From: Alistipes sp. | GTDB taxonomy: Bacteria; Bacteroidota; Bacteroidia; Bacteroidales; Rikenellaceae | Assembly (NCBI GenBank): GCA_031285345.1 | Contig: JAITWI010000046.1 | Span: 1-59,770, forward strand | Direction: 5' to 3' | Length of the DNA: 59,770 nt | Part shown: positions 8,408 through 17,553 of the stretch, piece after piece | Layout of the letters: the number at the start of each line of letters is the position of its first letter | How positions within the stretch are numbered: position 1 is the first letter of the stretch | Position numbers and translations under genes: made by a program | Notes under the pieces: model-generated | Database searches by the model: none | Seen by the model: only the letters and a program-made list of their open reading frames with translations | Told to the model about the DNA's origin: nothing

Positions 8408-8472
8408 CCAGTTTTTGCTTCTTTTTGCTGGCCAAAAAGAAGTTAAAGGAGAAGTATTAATTATTAAGCATA

Positions 8473-9189
8473 ATGGGAGAGACAACAGGATTTATGGGCG
8501 CGTTTTTGGCGTCGCCCAACGCGGCGAATTGGCTGCTGATAATAGTGGTGGCCGTCATCGGCATGGTGGTTCAGTGGCGGCTGCAGGCGGTTTTCCGCAA
8601 ATATTCGCGCGTGCCGCTGGGCGTTACGGGGCGCCAGGTGGCCGAACGCATGCTGCGCGAGAGCGGCATCACCGACGTACGGGTGATATCGACCCCCGGC
8701 CGGCTGACCGACCACTTCGATCCGCGCAACAAGACGGTCAACCTGTCGGAGGCGGTCTACGGCTCGGCGAGCATCGCTGCGGCGGCGGTTGCGGCCCACG
8801 AGTGCGGTCACGCGGTGCAGCACGCCATGGGTTACGCCCCGCTCAAGATGCGTTCGGCGTTGGTGCCGCTCATCTCGGCCACTTCGCGCTGGGTGATGTG
8901 GGTGATTTTGGCGGGCATGATCATGATCAACACCTTTCCGCAGCTGATTTGGGTGGGCATCGCGATGTTGGGCTGCGCGCTGCTGTTTTCGCTGGTGACT
9001 CTGCCGGTGGAGTTCAACGCCTCCAAGCGGGCGATGGAGTGGCTCGGGGGCAGCGGCATCGTGCACGGCGAGGAGTACGCCGGCGCCCGCACGACCCTCT
9101 CGTGGGCGGCTTCGACCTACGTCGTGGCGGCGCTGTCGTCTCTGGTGACCATCATCTACTACATCGGCATCGCCCGCGGCCGGGACTGA
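8473..9189 (+). CDS. Zinc-dependent membrane neutral protease, YugP family (Zn_peptidase_2)
   Basis: 238 residues. The zinc motif HECGH (H109, E110, H113) is preceded by the family hallmark DHFDPRNKTVNLSE (80-93). TM segments are at about 20-36, 130-150, 155-175 and 215-235. The family is membrane-bound and of unknown physiological substrate. A possible Shine-Dalgarno-like AAAGGAGA lies about 20 nt upstream of the ATG, unusual for Bacteroidetes and too far to be sure it matters. Confidence 0.85.
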   Translation: MGETTGFMGAFLASPNAANWLLIIVVAVIGMVVQWRLQAVFRKYSRVPLGVTGRQVAERMLRESGITDVRVISTPGRLTDHFDPRNKTVNLSEAVYGSASIAAAAVAAHECGHAVQHAMGYAPLKMRSALVPLISATSRWVMWVILAGMIMINTFPQLIWVGIAMLGCALLFSLVTLPVEFNASKRAMEWLGGSGIVHGEEYAGARTTLSWAASTYVVAALSSLVTIIYYIGIARGRD

Positions 9190-9205
9190 CAACCAAATCC
9201 ATAAA

Positions 9206-9331
9206 TAATGAATCGGCTAAAGAATCATGAATCAGGAATAATGAATCATGAATTCAGGTGCGGCAAAGCCGCGGACTTTTTATCTTTTCCGCGTTAGCCG
9301 ATTCATGATTCCTGATTTATGATTCATAATT
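9206..9331. repeat. Intergenic palindromic repeat (AATCATGAAT family)
   Basis: ATGAATCGGCTAA at 9208-9220 is exactly inverted at 9294-9306. Between and beyond them AATCATGAATCAGGAAT-type words recur in both orientations, and a central GCGGCAAAGCCGC hairpin sits at 9260-9273. It fills the gap between the peptidase and PAP2 genes. It has no coding potential and looks like a degenerate palindromic intergenic repeat. Confidence 0.65.
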
Positions 9332-9336
9332 AGAAT

Positions 9337-9963
9337 ATGCACATTCCCGACGGATTTATCTGGGACCTCGACCGCAAGCTGCTGTTAGTTTTGAACGGCG
9401 ACTGGGGCGGCGGATGGGACACTTTTTGGTGGACGGTCACCCAACCCTGGTGCTGGGCGCCGCTCTACGTGGCTATGATCGCCCTGCTGTGGCGCCACTT
9501 CGGCTGGCGGCGGATGTTGGTTGCGGTGGGGCTTATAATTCTCGCGCTCGCGCTGGCCGACCAGACCGCCAACTTCTTTAAGAACAACACGCCCAAGTTC
9601 CGTCCCACCTACACCGACCTGGAGTGGCTGGGGATGCAGTTTCGCGACTGGGTGCACACCGTGCGCGACTACACGGGGCTGGAGTATCGCGGCGGTCGGT
9701 TCGGCACGGTGTCGGGTCACGCGGCCACCTCGATGGCCATCGCGCTGACGGCGGCGGGCATCTACCGCCGGTGGTGGTTCTCGGTGGGCGTGGCGCTGTA
9801 TGTGGTGCTGACGGCCTATTCGCGCATCTATCTTGGGGTGCACTTTCCGTTGGACATTCTGTTCGGCCTCTCGGCCGGCACGCTCATCGGCCTTTTCGCG
9901 CTGTGGCTTTGGCGCCTCATCGACCGCCGCTGGGGCTGGAAAATGATGGCGAGGAGATCTTGA
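9337..9963 (+). CDS. PAP2-family lipid phosphatase
   Basis: 208 residues, membrane-embedded phosphatase. The three acid-phosphatase motifs are K82...RP(89-90), SGH (126-128) and SRIYLGVHFPLD (162-173). There are about five or six TM helices. Substrates are likely undecaprenyl-pyrophosphate, phosphatidylglycerol-phosphate or lipid A phosphate; sequence alone does not choose. A terminator follows immediately. Confidence 0.87.
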   Translation: MHIPDGFIWDLDRKLLLVLNGDWGGGWDTFWWTVTQPWCWAPLYVAMIALLWRHFGWRRMLVAVGLIILALALADQTANFFKNNTPKFRPTYTDLEWLGMQFRDWVHTVRDYTGLEYRGGRFGTVSGHAATSMAIALTAAGIYRRWWFSVGVALYVVLTAYSRIYLGVHFPLDILFGLSAGTLIGLFALWLWRLIDRRWGWKMMARRS

Positions 9964-9980
9964 ACAACCCCTTAATATAC

Positions 9981-10015
9981 AAAAAGCCCCTGCAATAATT
10001 TGCGGGGGCTTTTTT
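9981..10015 (+). terminator. Intrinsic terminator after PAP2 gene
   Basis: AAAAAGCCCCTGCA, a 6-nt loop, then TGCGGGGGCTTTTTT. Strong stem with a T-run. It probably also serves the convergent acyl-CoA dehydrogenase from the other side. Confidence 0.88.
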
Positions 10016-10078
10016 GTGCAGTGATTTTCGGCTACTCGGCCCGGTCGTCCTACAAAGATCAGACCCGGTCACCCAAGC

Positions 10079-11845
10079 TTACTCCACTCGGTCGTTCAGT
10101 ACGGTGCGGTAGAGTGCGATGTCGTCCCATGTCGAAGCCTCTACGGCGGCATATGCCTCGGCTATCTTGTAGTCCGCCACGCGCGCGAAGGTGTCCAACT
10201 GAATCTTGTAATCCTCGGGACGCACGGCGGCCTCCTTGGCCAGCACCCACGTCATGATGATATGGCCTGCGGTTTCCACCAGACGCCTTGCATGGAAATC
10301 CTTGAACCCTTCGCCCTTGTGCTGAGCCTCGATCTCGTCCACCTTAGTCACCATAGCGGCGAACTTGGCCTTCCACTCGGCCAAACGAGCCTTCAGCGAA
10401 GCGTCCATAGCCACGTTCTCAGCCTCGTAGGCCTCTATCTGCGCCATGTAGGTGCCCTTGGTGACGTGGTTGATTGCCGCCACCACCTGCAACTGCGAGG
10501 TGCCCTCGTAGATGTTGGTGATGCGGGCGTCGCGCACGTAGCGCTGAATGGGGTAGTCCTTCATAAAGCCGCTCCCGCCGTGGATCTGCAACGAGTCGTA
10601 GGCCATCGAGTTGGCGTATTCGGAGAGGAACAGCTTTTGCAGCGGGGTGAACGCGTCGGCCAGGCGGCTGTACGATTTCATCTCGGCGCGCTCTTCGGCG
10701 GTCAGGTCGCGTTCCCTCGAAATGTAGTCGAGCGTCTTGTACATCTCCACGAAGCGGGTCGTTTCGTAGAGCAGCGCACGGCCGGCGGCGATGCGGGCCT
10801 TCATGTTGGCCAACATTTCGTAAACCGCAGGGAAGTTGACGATCGTCTTGCCGAACTGCGCCCTTTCGTTGGCGTACTTCAGCCCCTCGCGGTAGGCGGC
10901 CTCGCACAGCCCGATGCTCTGCGCGCCGATACCCAGACGGGCGGCGTTCATCAGCGCCATCACATATTTGATGAGGCCCATCTTGCGGTCGCCCACAAGT
11001 TCGGCCGGAGCGTCGGTGAATACGAGTTCGCACGTCGGCGACCCCTTGATGCCCAACTTGTTCTCTATGCGGCGCACCTTGTGGCACATCGAGGCGCGGT
11101 CGTACACCAGCATCGACAGCCCGCGGGCGTCTTTCGTTCCCTCCTCGGTGCGCGCCAACACCAGCGAAATGTCGCCGTCGCCGTTGGTGATGAACCTCTT
11201 CACGCCGTTGAGCATCCACTTGCCCGTCTTCTCGTCGAACGACGCGGCAAGGGGTTTATCGCCCCCTTCGCTCGCCTTGAACATCACCGCGCCCAGGTCA
11301 CTACCCGCGTCGGGTTCGGTGAGCGTCATCGCCCAGGTGGCTCCTTCGGCCACGCGGGGCAGATATTTCATCTTCAGCTCCTCGCTGCCGAACTCGTTCA
11401 GGGTCTCGGCGCAGTCCTGCAAACCCCACAGGTTCTCGAAACCGGCGTCGGCGCGGGCCACCATCTCGTTGGCCATCACAAAGCACACCAGCGGAAAGTT
11501 CAACCCGTTGTACTTTCTGGGCAACGTCATGCCGCCCAACCCCGCCGCGGTCACGGCGTCCAGGTTCTGCCGCGTACCGGCCGCGTACACCACATGGTCG
11601 TCCACCACGTGCGGACCCTCTTCGTCCACACCTTCGGCGTTGGGGGCGATTATGTCGCCCGACACCTCGCCCGCGATCTCCATCACGCGGCGGTAGTTGT
11701 CCATCGCGTCCTCGAAGTTCTTGGGGGCTATGTCGCACTTGTCGGCTTCGACAAAACCGCGCTCCTTGAGCTCCACTATTCGGCGCATCAGCGGATGCTC
11801 GAACTGGAACTGGATATCCTTGTTATCTAAATAGAAATTAGCCAT
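10079..11845 (-). CDS. Acyl-CoA dehydrogenase
   Basis: 588 residues. Core motifs are WAMTLTEPDAGSDLG (FAD/substrate loop), KRFITNGD, and the C-terminal VRDARITNIYEGTSQLQ containing the catalytic Glu. Length and N-terminus fit the longer ACAD subfamily found with EtfAB in Bacteroidetes. It lies downstream of etfB-etfA on the same strand, so its electrons presumably go to this Etf. The acyl substrate is not determinable. Confidence 0.92.
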   Translation of the reverse strand: MANFYLDNKDIQFQFEHPLMRRIVELKERGFVEADKCDIAPKNFEDAMDNYRRVMEIAGEVSGDIIAPNAEGVDEEGPHVVDDHVVYAAGTRQNLDAVTAAGLGGMTLPRKYNGLNFPLVCFVMANEMVARADAGFENLWGLQDCAETLNEFGSEELKMKYLPRVAEGATWAMTLTEPDAGSDLGAVMFKASEGGDKPLAASFDEKTGKWMLNGVKRFITNGDGDISLVLARTEEGTKDARGLSMLVYDRASMCHKVRRIENKLGIKGSPTCELVFTDAPAELVGDRKMGLIKYVMALMNAARLGIGAQSIGLCEAAYREGLKYANERAQFGKTIVNFPAVYEMLANMKARIAAGRALLYETTRFVEMYKTLDYISRERDLTAEERAEMKSYSRLADAFTPLQKLFLSEYANSMAYDSLQIHGGSGFMKDYPIQRYVRDARITNIYEGTSQLQVVAAINHVTKGTYMAQIEAYEAENVAMDASLKARLAEWKAKFAAMVTKVDEIEAQHKGEGFKDFHARRLVETAGHIIMTWVLAKEAAVRPEDYKIQLDTFARVADYKIAEAYAAVEASTWDDIALYRTVLNDRVE

Positions 11846-12002
11846 AATGTCTTGGTTCTAATTGTGGTTTTCGTGATAAACGCCCTCCTGTCGCACCTCC
11901 TTGCCGCTCGGCTCAGGCTGTATTATTTATACTATCCTTCGCCTCGCGAACTTCGGTCGGCGCAACATCAGGGCATTTCTGACGAAAACGGCACTTTTGT
12001 TT

Positions 12003-13022
12003 TTACTTAGAATTCTGTTTATAAGACTTGATCATCCGGGGGATCACCTCGTTCACGTCACCGATGATGGTGTAGTCGGCGATCTTGTTGATCGGAGCCT
12101 CGGGGTCGTTGTTGATCGAGATTATCATCGACGAATCCTCCATTCCCGCCGTGTGCTGAATCTGACCCGACAGACCGCAGGCGATGTAGAGCTTGGGCCG
12201 CACCGTCACGCCCGTTTGGCCGATCTGGCGCGCGTGTTCGCAAAATCCCGAGTCGACGGCCGCGCGCGAGGCGCCCACTTCGGCTCCGAGGGTTTCGGCC
12301 AAATCGAAGCAGAGCTTGAAGCCATCCTTCGAGCCCATGCCGTAGCCGCCGGCCACGATGATTGGTGCGCCCTTGATGTTGATCTTGCGCTCCTCGATGT
12401 GGCGTTCGATGATCTTCACCACGAAGTCGGCCTGGGAGGTCATGCTTTTCCAGTCGATCTTACGCACCTCGCCCGCGCCCGCCTTGGCGGCGTACTCCTT
12501 GCGCATCACACCCTCACGCACGGTGGCCATCTGGGGGCGGCAGTCGGGGTTGATGATGGTGGCGATGATGTTGCCGCCGAACGCCGGGCGGATCTGATAG
12601 AGCAGTCCGGTGTACTCCTTGCCCGTCTTGGGGTCTTTGTGGTCGCCGATAACGAGGCTGGTGCAGTCGGCGGTGAGACCGCTGTGCATCGCACTCGACA
12701 CGCGGGGGCCCAGGTCGCGACCGACGGGAGTTGCGCCCATCAGGCAGATCTGCGGCTTTTCGGCCTCGATCAGGCCGCACATTATGGCAGCGTGGGGCAG
12801 CGTGCGGTAGGGAGCCAACTCCTTGTCCTCGGCCAGCCACACCGTGTCGGTGCCATACTTAGCCAACTCGGGAGCGAGAGGCGCCACACCGTCGCCGATG
12901 AGCACCGCCTCCAACTTAACGCCCAACTCGGTGGCCAGTTCGCGACCTTTGGTGAGCAGTTCCAGCGAAACGTCGGCGACCTTGCCGCCTTCCGTCTCTA
13001 TATATACGAATAAGTTTTGCAT
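12003..13022 (-). CDS. etfA: Electron transfer flavoprotein alpha subunit
   Basis: 339 residues. The C-terminal FAD domain carries LSGQIQHTAGM, the INNDPEAPI stretch and ADYTIIGD, the EtfA signature. The N-terminal domain (RELATELGVKLEAVLIG) pairs with EtfB. It shuttles electrons from the neighbouring acyl-CoA dehydrogenase. It follows etfB with an 86-nt gap; 157 nt separate it from the dehydrogenase. Confidence 0.95.
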   Translation of the reverse strand: MQNLFVYIETEGGKVADVSLELLTKGRELATELGVKLEAVLIGDGVAPLAPELAKYGTDTVWLAEDKELAPYRTLPHAAIMCGLIEAEKPQICLMGATPVGRDLGPRVSSAMHSGLTADCTSLVIGDHKDPKTGKEYTGLLYQIRPAFGGNIIATIINPDCRPQMATVREGVMRKEYAAKAGAGEVRKIDWKSMTSQADFVVKIIERHIEERKINIKGAPIIVAGGYGMGSKDGFKLCFDLAETLGAEVGASRAAVDSGFCEHARQIGQTGVTVRPKLYIACGLSGQIQHTAGMEDSSMIISINNDPEAPINKIADYTIIGDVNEVIPRMIKSYKQNSK

Positions 13023-13108
13023 ACTTGATTATGTTTTTTAGCGCGTTTCACACCTCCGCCGCGACGCCTGTTCGTTGCTTGTTCGTTGCGGCGCCGTAGC
13101 CGTGTCGC

Positions 13109-13984
13109 TTAACCGATAGTGTGGGTTTCGATAAGATCGACGATCAGCGAGTCGATGTCGGCCTGGCTGGCCGAGAGCACCTTCGACTCCTTGGCCTGAA
13201 ACACCACGTTCTCTATCTTCTTCACCTTGGTGGGCGAACCCTCCAGACCCAACTGCGAGGGATCGGGATCGACCGCGTCGGCACCCCATTCGACTATTTG
13301 CAGGTAGTCGTGCTTCGCCGACAGGTCGGCCTCCAGAGTTCCCGGGCATGCCGCCGCCTCGGTGGGGATGAGGGCGTACTTATACTTCATGATTCGGCGG
13401 GCGTTCTGCGGGCGGCACTCGGCGGCCGATCCGTTGACCGTCACCACCACCGGCAGGGTTGTCTCCACCACCTCCACGCCGTTTTCGAGCCTGCGCTTGA
13501 CGGTCATCTTGCCGTCCGCCACCGAAACAATATCCTCGGCGTAGGTTACCTGCGGCCAGCCCAACTTTTCGGCCACCTGACTGCCCACCTGCGCCGTGTC
13601 GCCGTCGATAGCCTGACGACCCGCGATTATCATGTCCGGAGCCAGCTTCTTAGCCGCGCACGACAGGGCGTACGAGGTGGCCAGAGTGTCGGCGCCGGCG
13701 AATTTGCGATCGGTCAGCAGCACCCCGCCGTCCGCCCCGCGGAACATGGCGTCGCGAATAATCTCGGCGGCGCGGTGGGGGCCCATCGACAAAATGGTGA
13801 CGGTCGAGCCGGGGAAACGGTCCTTGACGCGCAACGCCTGTTCGAGCGCGTTGAGGTCTTCGGGGTTGAAAATGTCGGGCAGGGCGGCTCGGTTGACCGT
13901 CCCCTCGGGGGTCATGGCGTCCTTGCCGACGTTCCTCGTGTCGGGCACCTGCTTTGCCAGCACTACAATGTTAAATTTCTTCAT
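13109..13984 (-). CDS. etfB: Electron transfer flavoprotein beta subunit
   Basis: 291 residues with the start MKKFNIVVLAKQVPDT, NPEDLNALEQALRVKD, the AMP-binding region ADMIIAGRQAIDGDTAQV (approximately) and the C-terminal recognition loop. Forms the soluble heterodimer with EtfA. It has its own promoter at the 3' end of purA, so etfBA-ACAD is likely a separate transcription unit. Confidence 0.94.
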   Translation of the reverse strand: MKKFNIVVLAKQVPDTRNVGKDAMTPEGTVNRAALPDIFNPEDLNALEQALRVKDRFPGSTVTILSMGPHRAAEIIRDAMFRGADGGVLLTDRKFAGADTLATSYALSCAAKKLAPDMIIAGRQAIDGDTAQVGSQVAEKLGWPQVTYAEDIVSVADGKMTVKRRLENGVEVVETTLPVVVTVNGSAAECRPQNARRIMKYKYALIPTEAAACPGTLEADLSAKHDYLQIVEWGADAVDPDPSQLGLEGSPTKVKKIENVVFQAKESKVLSASQADIDSLIVDLIETHTIG

Positions 13985-14010
13985 ATCTTTCTACAAGTTA
14001 CAATTACTTA

Positions 14011-14043
14011 CAAATTTACAGCGTGCGAACTACAAACTACAAA
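14011..14043 (-). promoter_or_regulatory. Bacteroidetes-type promoter of etfB
   Basis: On the minus strand TTTG (14040-14043), 21 nt, TAAATTTG (14011-14018). It matches the Bacteroidetes consensus. The -33 box lies inside the last codons of purA. Confidence 0.7.
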
Positions 14044-15311
14044 TCGCGAACGACCGTCTCCTCCCTGTCGGGCCCCACCGAGATTATCTCGACCGGGACG
14101 CCCGTGGCGCGCTCGATAAACTCCACGTAGGCGCGAAACTCGACCGGAAAGTCTTCGTACCGCCGCACTCCGCCGATGACGACCTTCCAGCCCGGAAACT
14201 CCTCGTACACGGGCTCTATCGCCTCGTTGGTCTCGAACGGAAAGTAGTCTATCACCTCGCCCGCGACGCGATAGCCCGTACACACCTTTATCGTCTCGAA
14301 TCCGCTCAGCACGTCGCCCTTCATCATGATGAGCTTTGTGGCGCCGTTCATCACGACGGCGTATTTGAGCGCCACCATATCCAACCATCCGCATCTGCGC
14401 GCCCTGCCGGTGGTGGAGCCGAACTCCATCCCCACCTCGGCCATCCTTTGGCCGTCGGCGTCGAACAGCTCCGTCGGGAATGGACCGCTGCCCACGCGGG
14501 TGCAGTAGGCCTTGAAAATTCCGTACACCTCTCCTATGCGATGGGGCGCGACGCCCAGACCCGTACACACTCCGGCGCACAGGGTGGTCGACGAGGTGAC
14601 GAACGGGTAGGTTCCGAAGTCGACGTCCAACATCGAGCCCTGAGCCCCCTCGGCCAACATCTTCACCCCGCGATCGAGCATGCGGTTGGCCTCTATCTCG
14701 CTCTCTATCAGCTTCAACGACCGCAGCACCTCTATCCCCTCCATCCACTCGCGCTCATACTCGGCGATGTCGTAGGCGAAATCCTTATACCCGGCCAGCA
14801 GACCCTCGTGTTTGGCCTTGAGGGCGCCGTAGCGCGCCTCGAACTGCGGCGAGATTATGTCGCCCACGCGAAGGCCGTTGCGCCCCGTCTTGTCCATATA
14901 GGTGGGGCCGATGCCCTTGAGTGTCGAGCCGATCTTTGACGCTCCTTTCGAGGCTTCCGAAGCCGCGTCCAACATGCGGTGGGTGGGCAGAATGAGGTGG
15001 GCGCGCTTCGACACCCTCAACTTTGAGCGCACCTCTATGCCGGCCTCCTCCAGTGTGGCTATCTCGCGGGCGAATATCACCGGGTCGACGACCACTCCGT
15101 TACCTATTATGTTGACGCTTCCGTCGCGGAAAATGCCCGACGGGATGGTGTGCAGAACATATTTTTCGTCGCCGAAAATTAGGGTGTGGCCGGCGTTGGG
15201 TCCGCCCTGAAAGCGCGCCACGGCCTCGTAGCGGGGGGTGAGCACATCCACCACCTTGCCCTTGCCCTCGTCGCCCCACTGCATCCCCAATACCACGTCG
15301 ATTTTATTCAT
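14037..15311 (-). CDS. purA: Adenylosuccinate synthetase
   Basis: 424 residues. Makes adenylosuccinate from IMP, Asp and GTP in AMP synthesis. The start MNKIDVVLGMQWGDEGKGK has the GTP loop and catalytic Asp/His region, followed by FQGGPNAGHT. Further motifs are GSTLKGIGPTYMDK and the C-terminal GVPVEIISVGPDRE. Full length, no oddity. Its own promoter is at 15364-15395. Confidence 0.97.
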   Translation of the reverse strand: MNKIDVVLGMQWGDEGKGKVVDVLTPRYEAVARFQGGPNAGHTLIFGDEKYVLHTIPSGIFRDGSVNIIGNGVVVDPVIFAREIATLEEAGIEVRSKLRVSKRAHLILPTHRMLDAASEASKGASKIGSTLKGIGPTYMDKTGRNGLRVGDIISPQFEARYGALKAKHEGLLAGYKDFAYDIAEYEREWMEGIEVLRSLKLIESEIEANRMLDRGVKMLAEGAQGSMLDVDFGTYPFVTSSTTLCAGVCTGLGVAPHRIGEVYGIFKAYCTRVGSGPFPTELFDADGQRMAEVGMEFGSTTGRARRCGWLDMVALKYAVVMNGATKLIMMKGDVLSGFETIKVCTGYRVAGEVIDYFPFETNEAIEPVYEEFPGWKVVIGGVRRYEDFPVEFRAYVEFIERATGVPVEIISVGPDREETVVRDL

Positions 15312-15363
15312 AGCGTCTGTTACGGTTAACTTTCGACAAACTTATCGAAGCACAAAATACGGA

Positions 15364-15395
15364 CAAAGTTACGGACTATCCCCCGAAATTCCAAA
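15364..15395 (-). promoter_or_regulatory. Bacteroidetes-type promoter of purA
   Basis: On the minus strand TTTG (15392-15395), exactly 20 nt, TAACTTTG (15364-15371). Predicted start of transcription is about 45 nt upstream of the purA ATG. It is divergent from the TPR gene. Confidence 0.75.
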
Positions 15396-15419
15396 AATAA
15401 TTTTTACCTTCGCGTCATC

Positions 15420-17549
15420 ATGCGGCGCTCAAACGTAGTCGAAAAACTCATTATCGCCATCGCGGCGGCCCTTTCGCTGTTGGCGGCAAGGCCTGTCCAT
15501 GGGCAGTACAACAAGGCCTGGTTCTTCTGGATGGGGCGCGATCACCTGGTCGAGAGCCGCTACCGCGAGGCCATCCGCATCTACAACGCCGTCCTGAGGG
15601 TCGACCCCGACGATTGGGAGGCCTACTTCTTCCGCGGCATAGCCAAGGCCAATCTGGACGACAACTTAGGCGCCGAGGCCGACTTCTCGGTGGCGATCGA
15701 CAAAAACCCCGTCTCCACCATGGCCTACCACCACCGCGCCATCACCCGCATGCTTATCGGCAACTACGACGACGCGCTGGCCGACTTCGCCCAGGCGATC
15801 GAGCTGCGACCCGACCTGTCGGGGCCCTATTACAGCCGCGGCTACACCTACCTCATGAACCGGCAGTTCGCCTCGGCGATCGACGACCTTACGACCTACA
15901 TATTCCACAACAACCGCGTGGCCGACGCCTACATCCTGCGAGGAGAGGCGCACCTGCAAATGGCCGACACGCTGCGTGCGAGGGAAGATTTCGACACCGC
16001 CATCCGCACCAACCGCGAAAATCCCGACGGATACAACCGCCGCGGAGCCCTGCTGATGGACGAGGGCGATTACCCCGCCGCCCTAAGCGACTTCCAGACG
16101 GCGGTAATCAAAGACACCACCTACACCGCCTCCTATTTCAACCGTGCGCTGGCCTACGAGCGTCTGGGGCGCTACGCCGATGCCGTCGGAGACCTCGACC
16201 GGGTGATAGCCATGAACCCCGACAACCCGGTGGCCCACTACAACCGCGCGATCGTCAACACCACCGTGGGCGACTACGACCGCGCCCTGACCGACTACGA
16301 TCGGGTGGTGGAGCTCTCGCCCGGCAACGTGGTGGCGTGGTACAACCGCGCGCTGCTGAAGGGTCGTCGGGGCGATTTCGAGGGGGCGGAGGCCGACTAC
16401 ACCCGCGCCATAGAGCTCTATCCCGACTTCGCGGCGGCCTATTTGGCGCGTTCCGAGGCGCGGTTCATGCTGCGTGACGTGCGCGGTTCGCGACAGGATC
16501 GCCAGGCCGGCCAGCGCAAGATAGCCGAGTACGAGAACCGCCTGACCGACTCGGAAAACAGGCCGGCCGACGAGGGCGACCCGACCGACCGCGCCGCCGA
16601 CCCACGAGGGGCGAACCGCACCGACCAGGGCAACCCGGCGGGCGACGGGCGCGACTTCAGGGACGGGGAGCGCAACTTCGACCGCCTGCTCTCGTTCGAG
16701 ACGCGCTTCACGGGCGACAACTTCGAGAGCCTCGCCTCGCAGCGGGAGAACCTCGCCCTGCTGCCCCTGTTCCGCTTCACGCTCCACTCGCCCGACACGG
16801 CGCAGGTGGTGGGCCCGGCCGAATATTACGTCGTCGAGCTCGAAAATTTCCGCGCCGACATAGCCATGCCCGACCTTGTCTTCTCGCGCCTCGAAAGCGA
16901 CGTGCCGACCGACAGCGTGATGGCGGCCGACCGTGCGCTGGCGCAAAAGATCGCCGCGGGCGACGACAGCTGGCAGACGCTGTTCCGCCGCGGGGTGACC
17001 CAGTCGCTGGTCAAACAGTTCACCGGTTCGGTAGGCACGCTGTCGCTGGCGATAGACGCCAACCCCGCCAATCCCTACCTATACATAAACCGCAGCACCA
17101 CCCGCGCCGAGATGATCGACTTCATATCGTCGTTGGACGGGGGCGTGGGCGGCATGGGTGGCTCGGGCGCGGGCGGCCACCGTCGGCTCACCATCGAGAG
17201 CGACCCCGAGTACCGAATGCAGAGCTCGCCCGGCCGAATATACAACTACGACGACGCCATAGCCGACCTCGACCGCGCGGCCGAACTGTCGCCCCGTCTG
17301 GCCTACATATACTACAACCGCGCGGGTCTGCTGGTGATGTCGGGCCGCCTTCCCGAGGCGTTCGACGACTACACCCGCGCCATAGAGCTCAACCCCCACT
17401 TCGCCGAGGCGCACTACAACCGCGGCCTTGTGCAGATATACATGAAGGATACCCGCAAGGGCTATTTGGACATCTCCAAGGCGGGCGAGTTGGGCATATC
17501 GGCGGCATACGAACTGATCGACAAATATAATCCAAACCCTGAAAACTGA
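15420..17549 (+). CDS. Secreted TPR-repeat protein
   Basis: 709 residues. Signal peptide (LIIAIAAALSLLAARPVHG) followed by about nine TPR units (residues ~30-340) with repeated YxNRAxAY...GDYxxALxDYxxAIELxP. A disordered Asp/Arg/Gly-rich linker (about 365-425), a unique middle segment and further TPRs at about 510-540 and 610-700 complete it. A second Gly-rich insert (GGVGGMGGSGAGG) interrupts the late TPR region. Probably a periplasmic scaffold; no enzymatic motif. The MFS gene starts 4 nt after its stop. Confidence 0.85.
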   Translation: MRRSNVVEKLIIAIAAALSLLAARPVHGQYNKAWFFWMGRDHLVESRYREAIRIYNAVLRVDPDDWEAYFFRGIAKANLDDNLGAEADFSVAIDKNPVSTMAYHHRAITRMLIGNYDDALADFAQAIELRPDLSGPYYSRGYTYLMNRQFASAIDDLTTYIFHNNRVADAYILRGEAHLQMADTLRAREDFDTAIRTNRENPDGYNRRGALLMDEGDYPAALSDFQTAVIKDTTYTASYFNRALAYERLGRYADAVGDLDRVIAMNPDNPVAHYNRAIVNTTVGDYDRALTDYDRVVELSPGNVVAWYNRALLKGRRGDFEGAEADYTRAIELYPDFAAAYLARSEARFMLRDVRGSRQDRQAGQRKIAEYENRLTDSENRPADEGDPTDRAADPRGANRTDQGNPAGDGRDFRDGERNFDRLLSFETRFTGDNFESLASQRENLALLPLFRFTLHSPDTAQVVGPAEYYVVELENFRADIAMPDLVFSRLESDVPTDSVMAADRALAQKIAAGDDSWQTLFRRGVTQSLVKQFTGSVGTLSLAIDANPANPYLYINRSTTRAEMIDFISSLDGGVGGMGGSGAGGHRRLTIESDPEYRMQSSPGRIYNYDDAIADLDRAAELSPRLAYIYYNRAGLLVMSGRLPEAFDDYTRAIELNPHFAEAHYNRGLVQIYMKDTRKGYLDISKAGELGISAAYELIDKYNPNPEN

Positions 17550-17553
17550 AACC

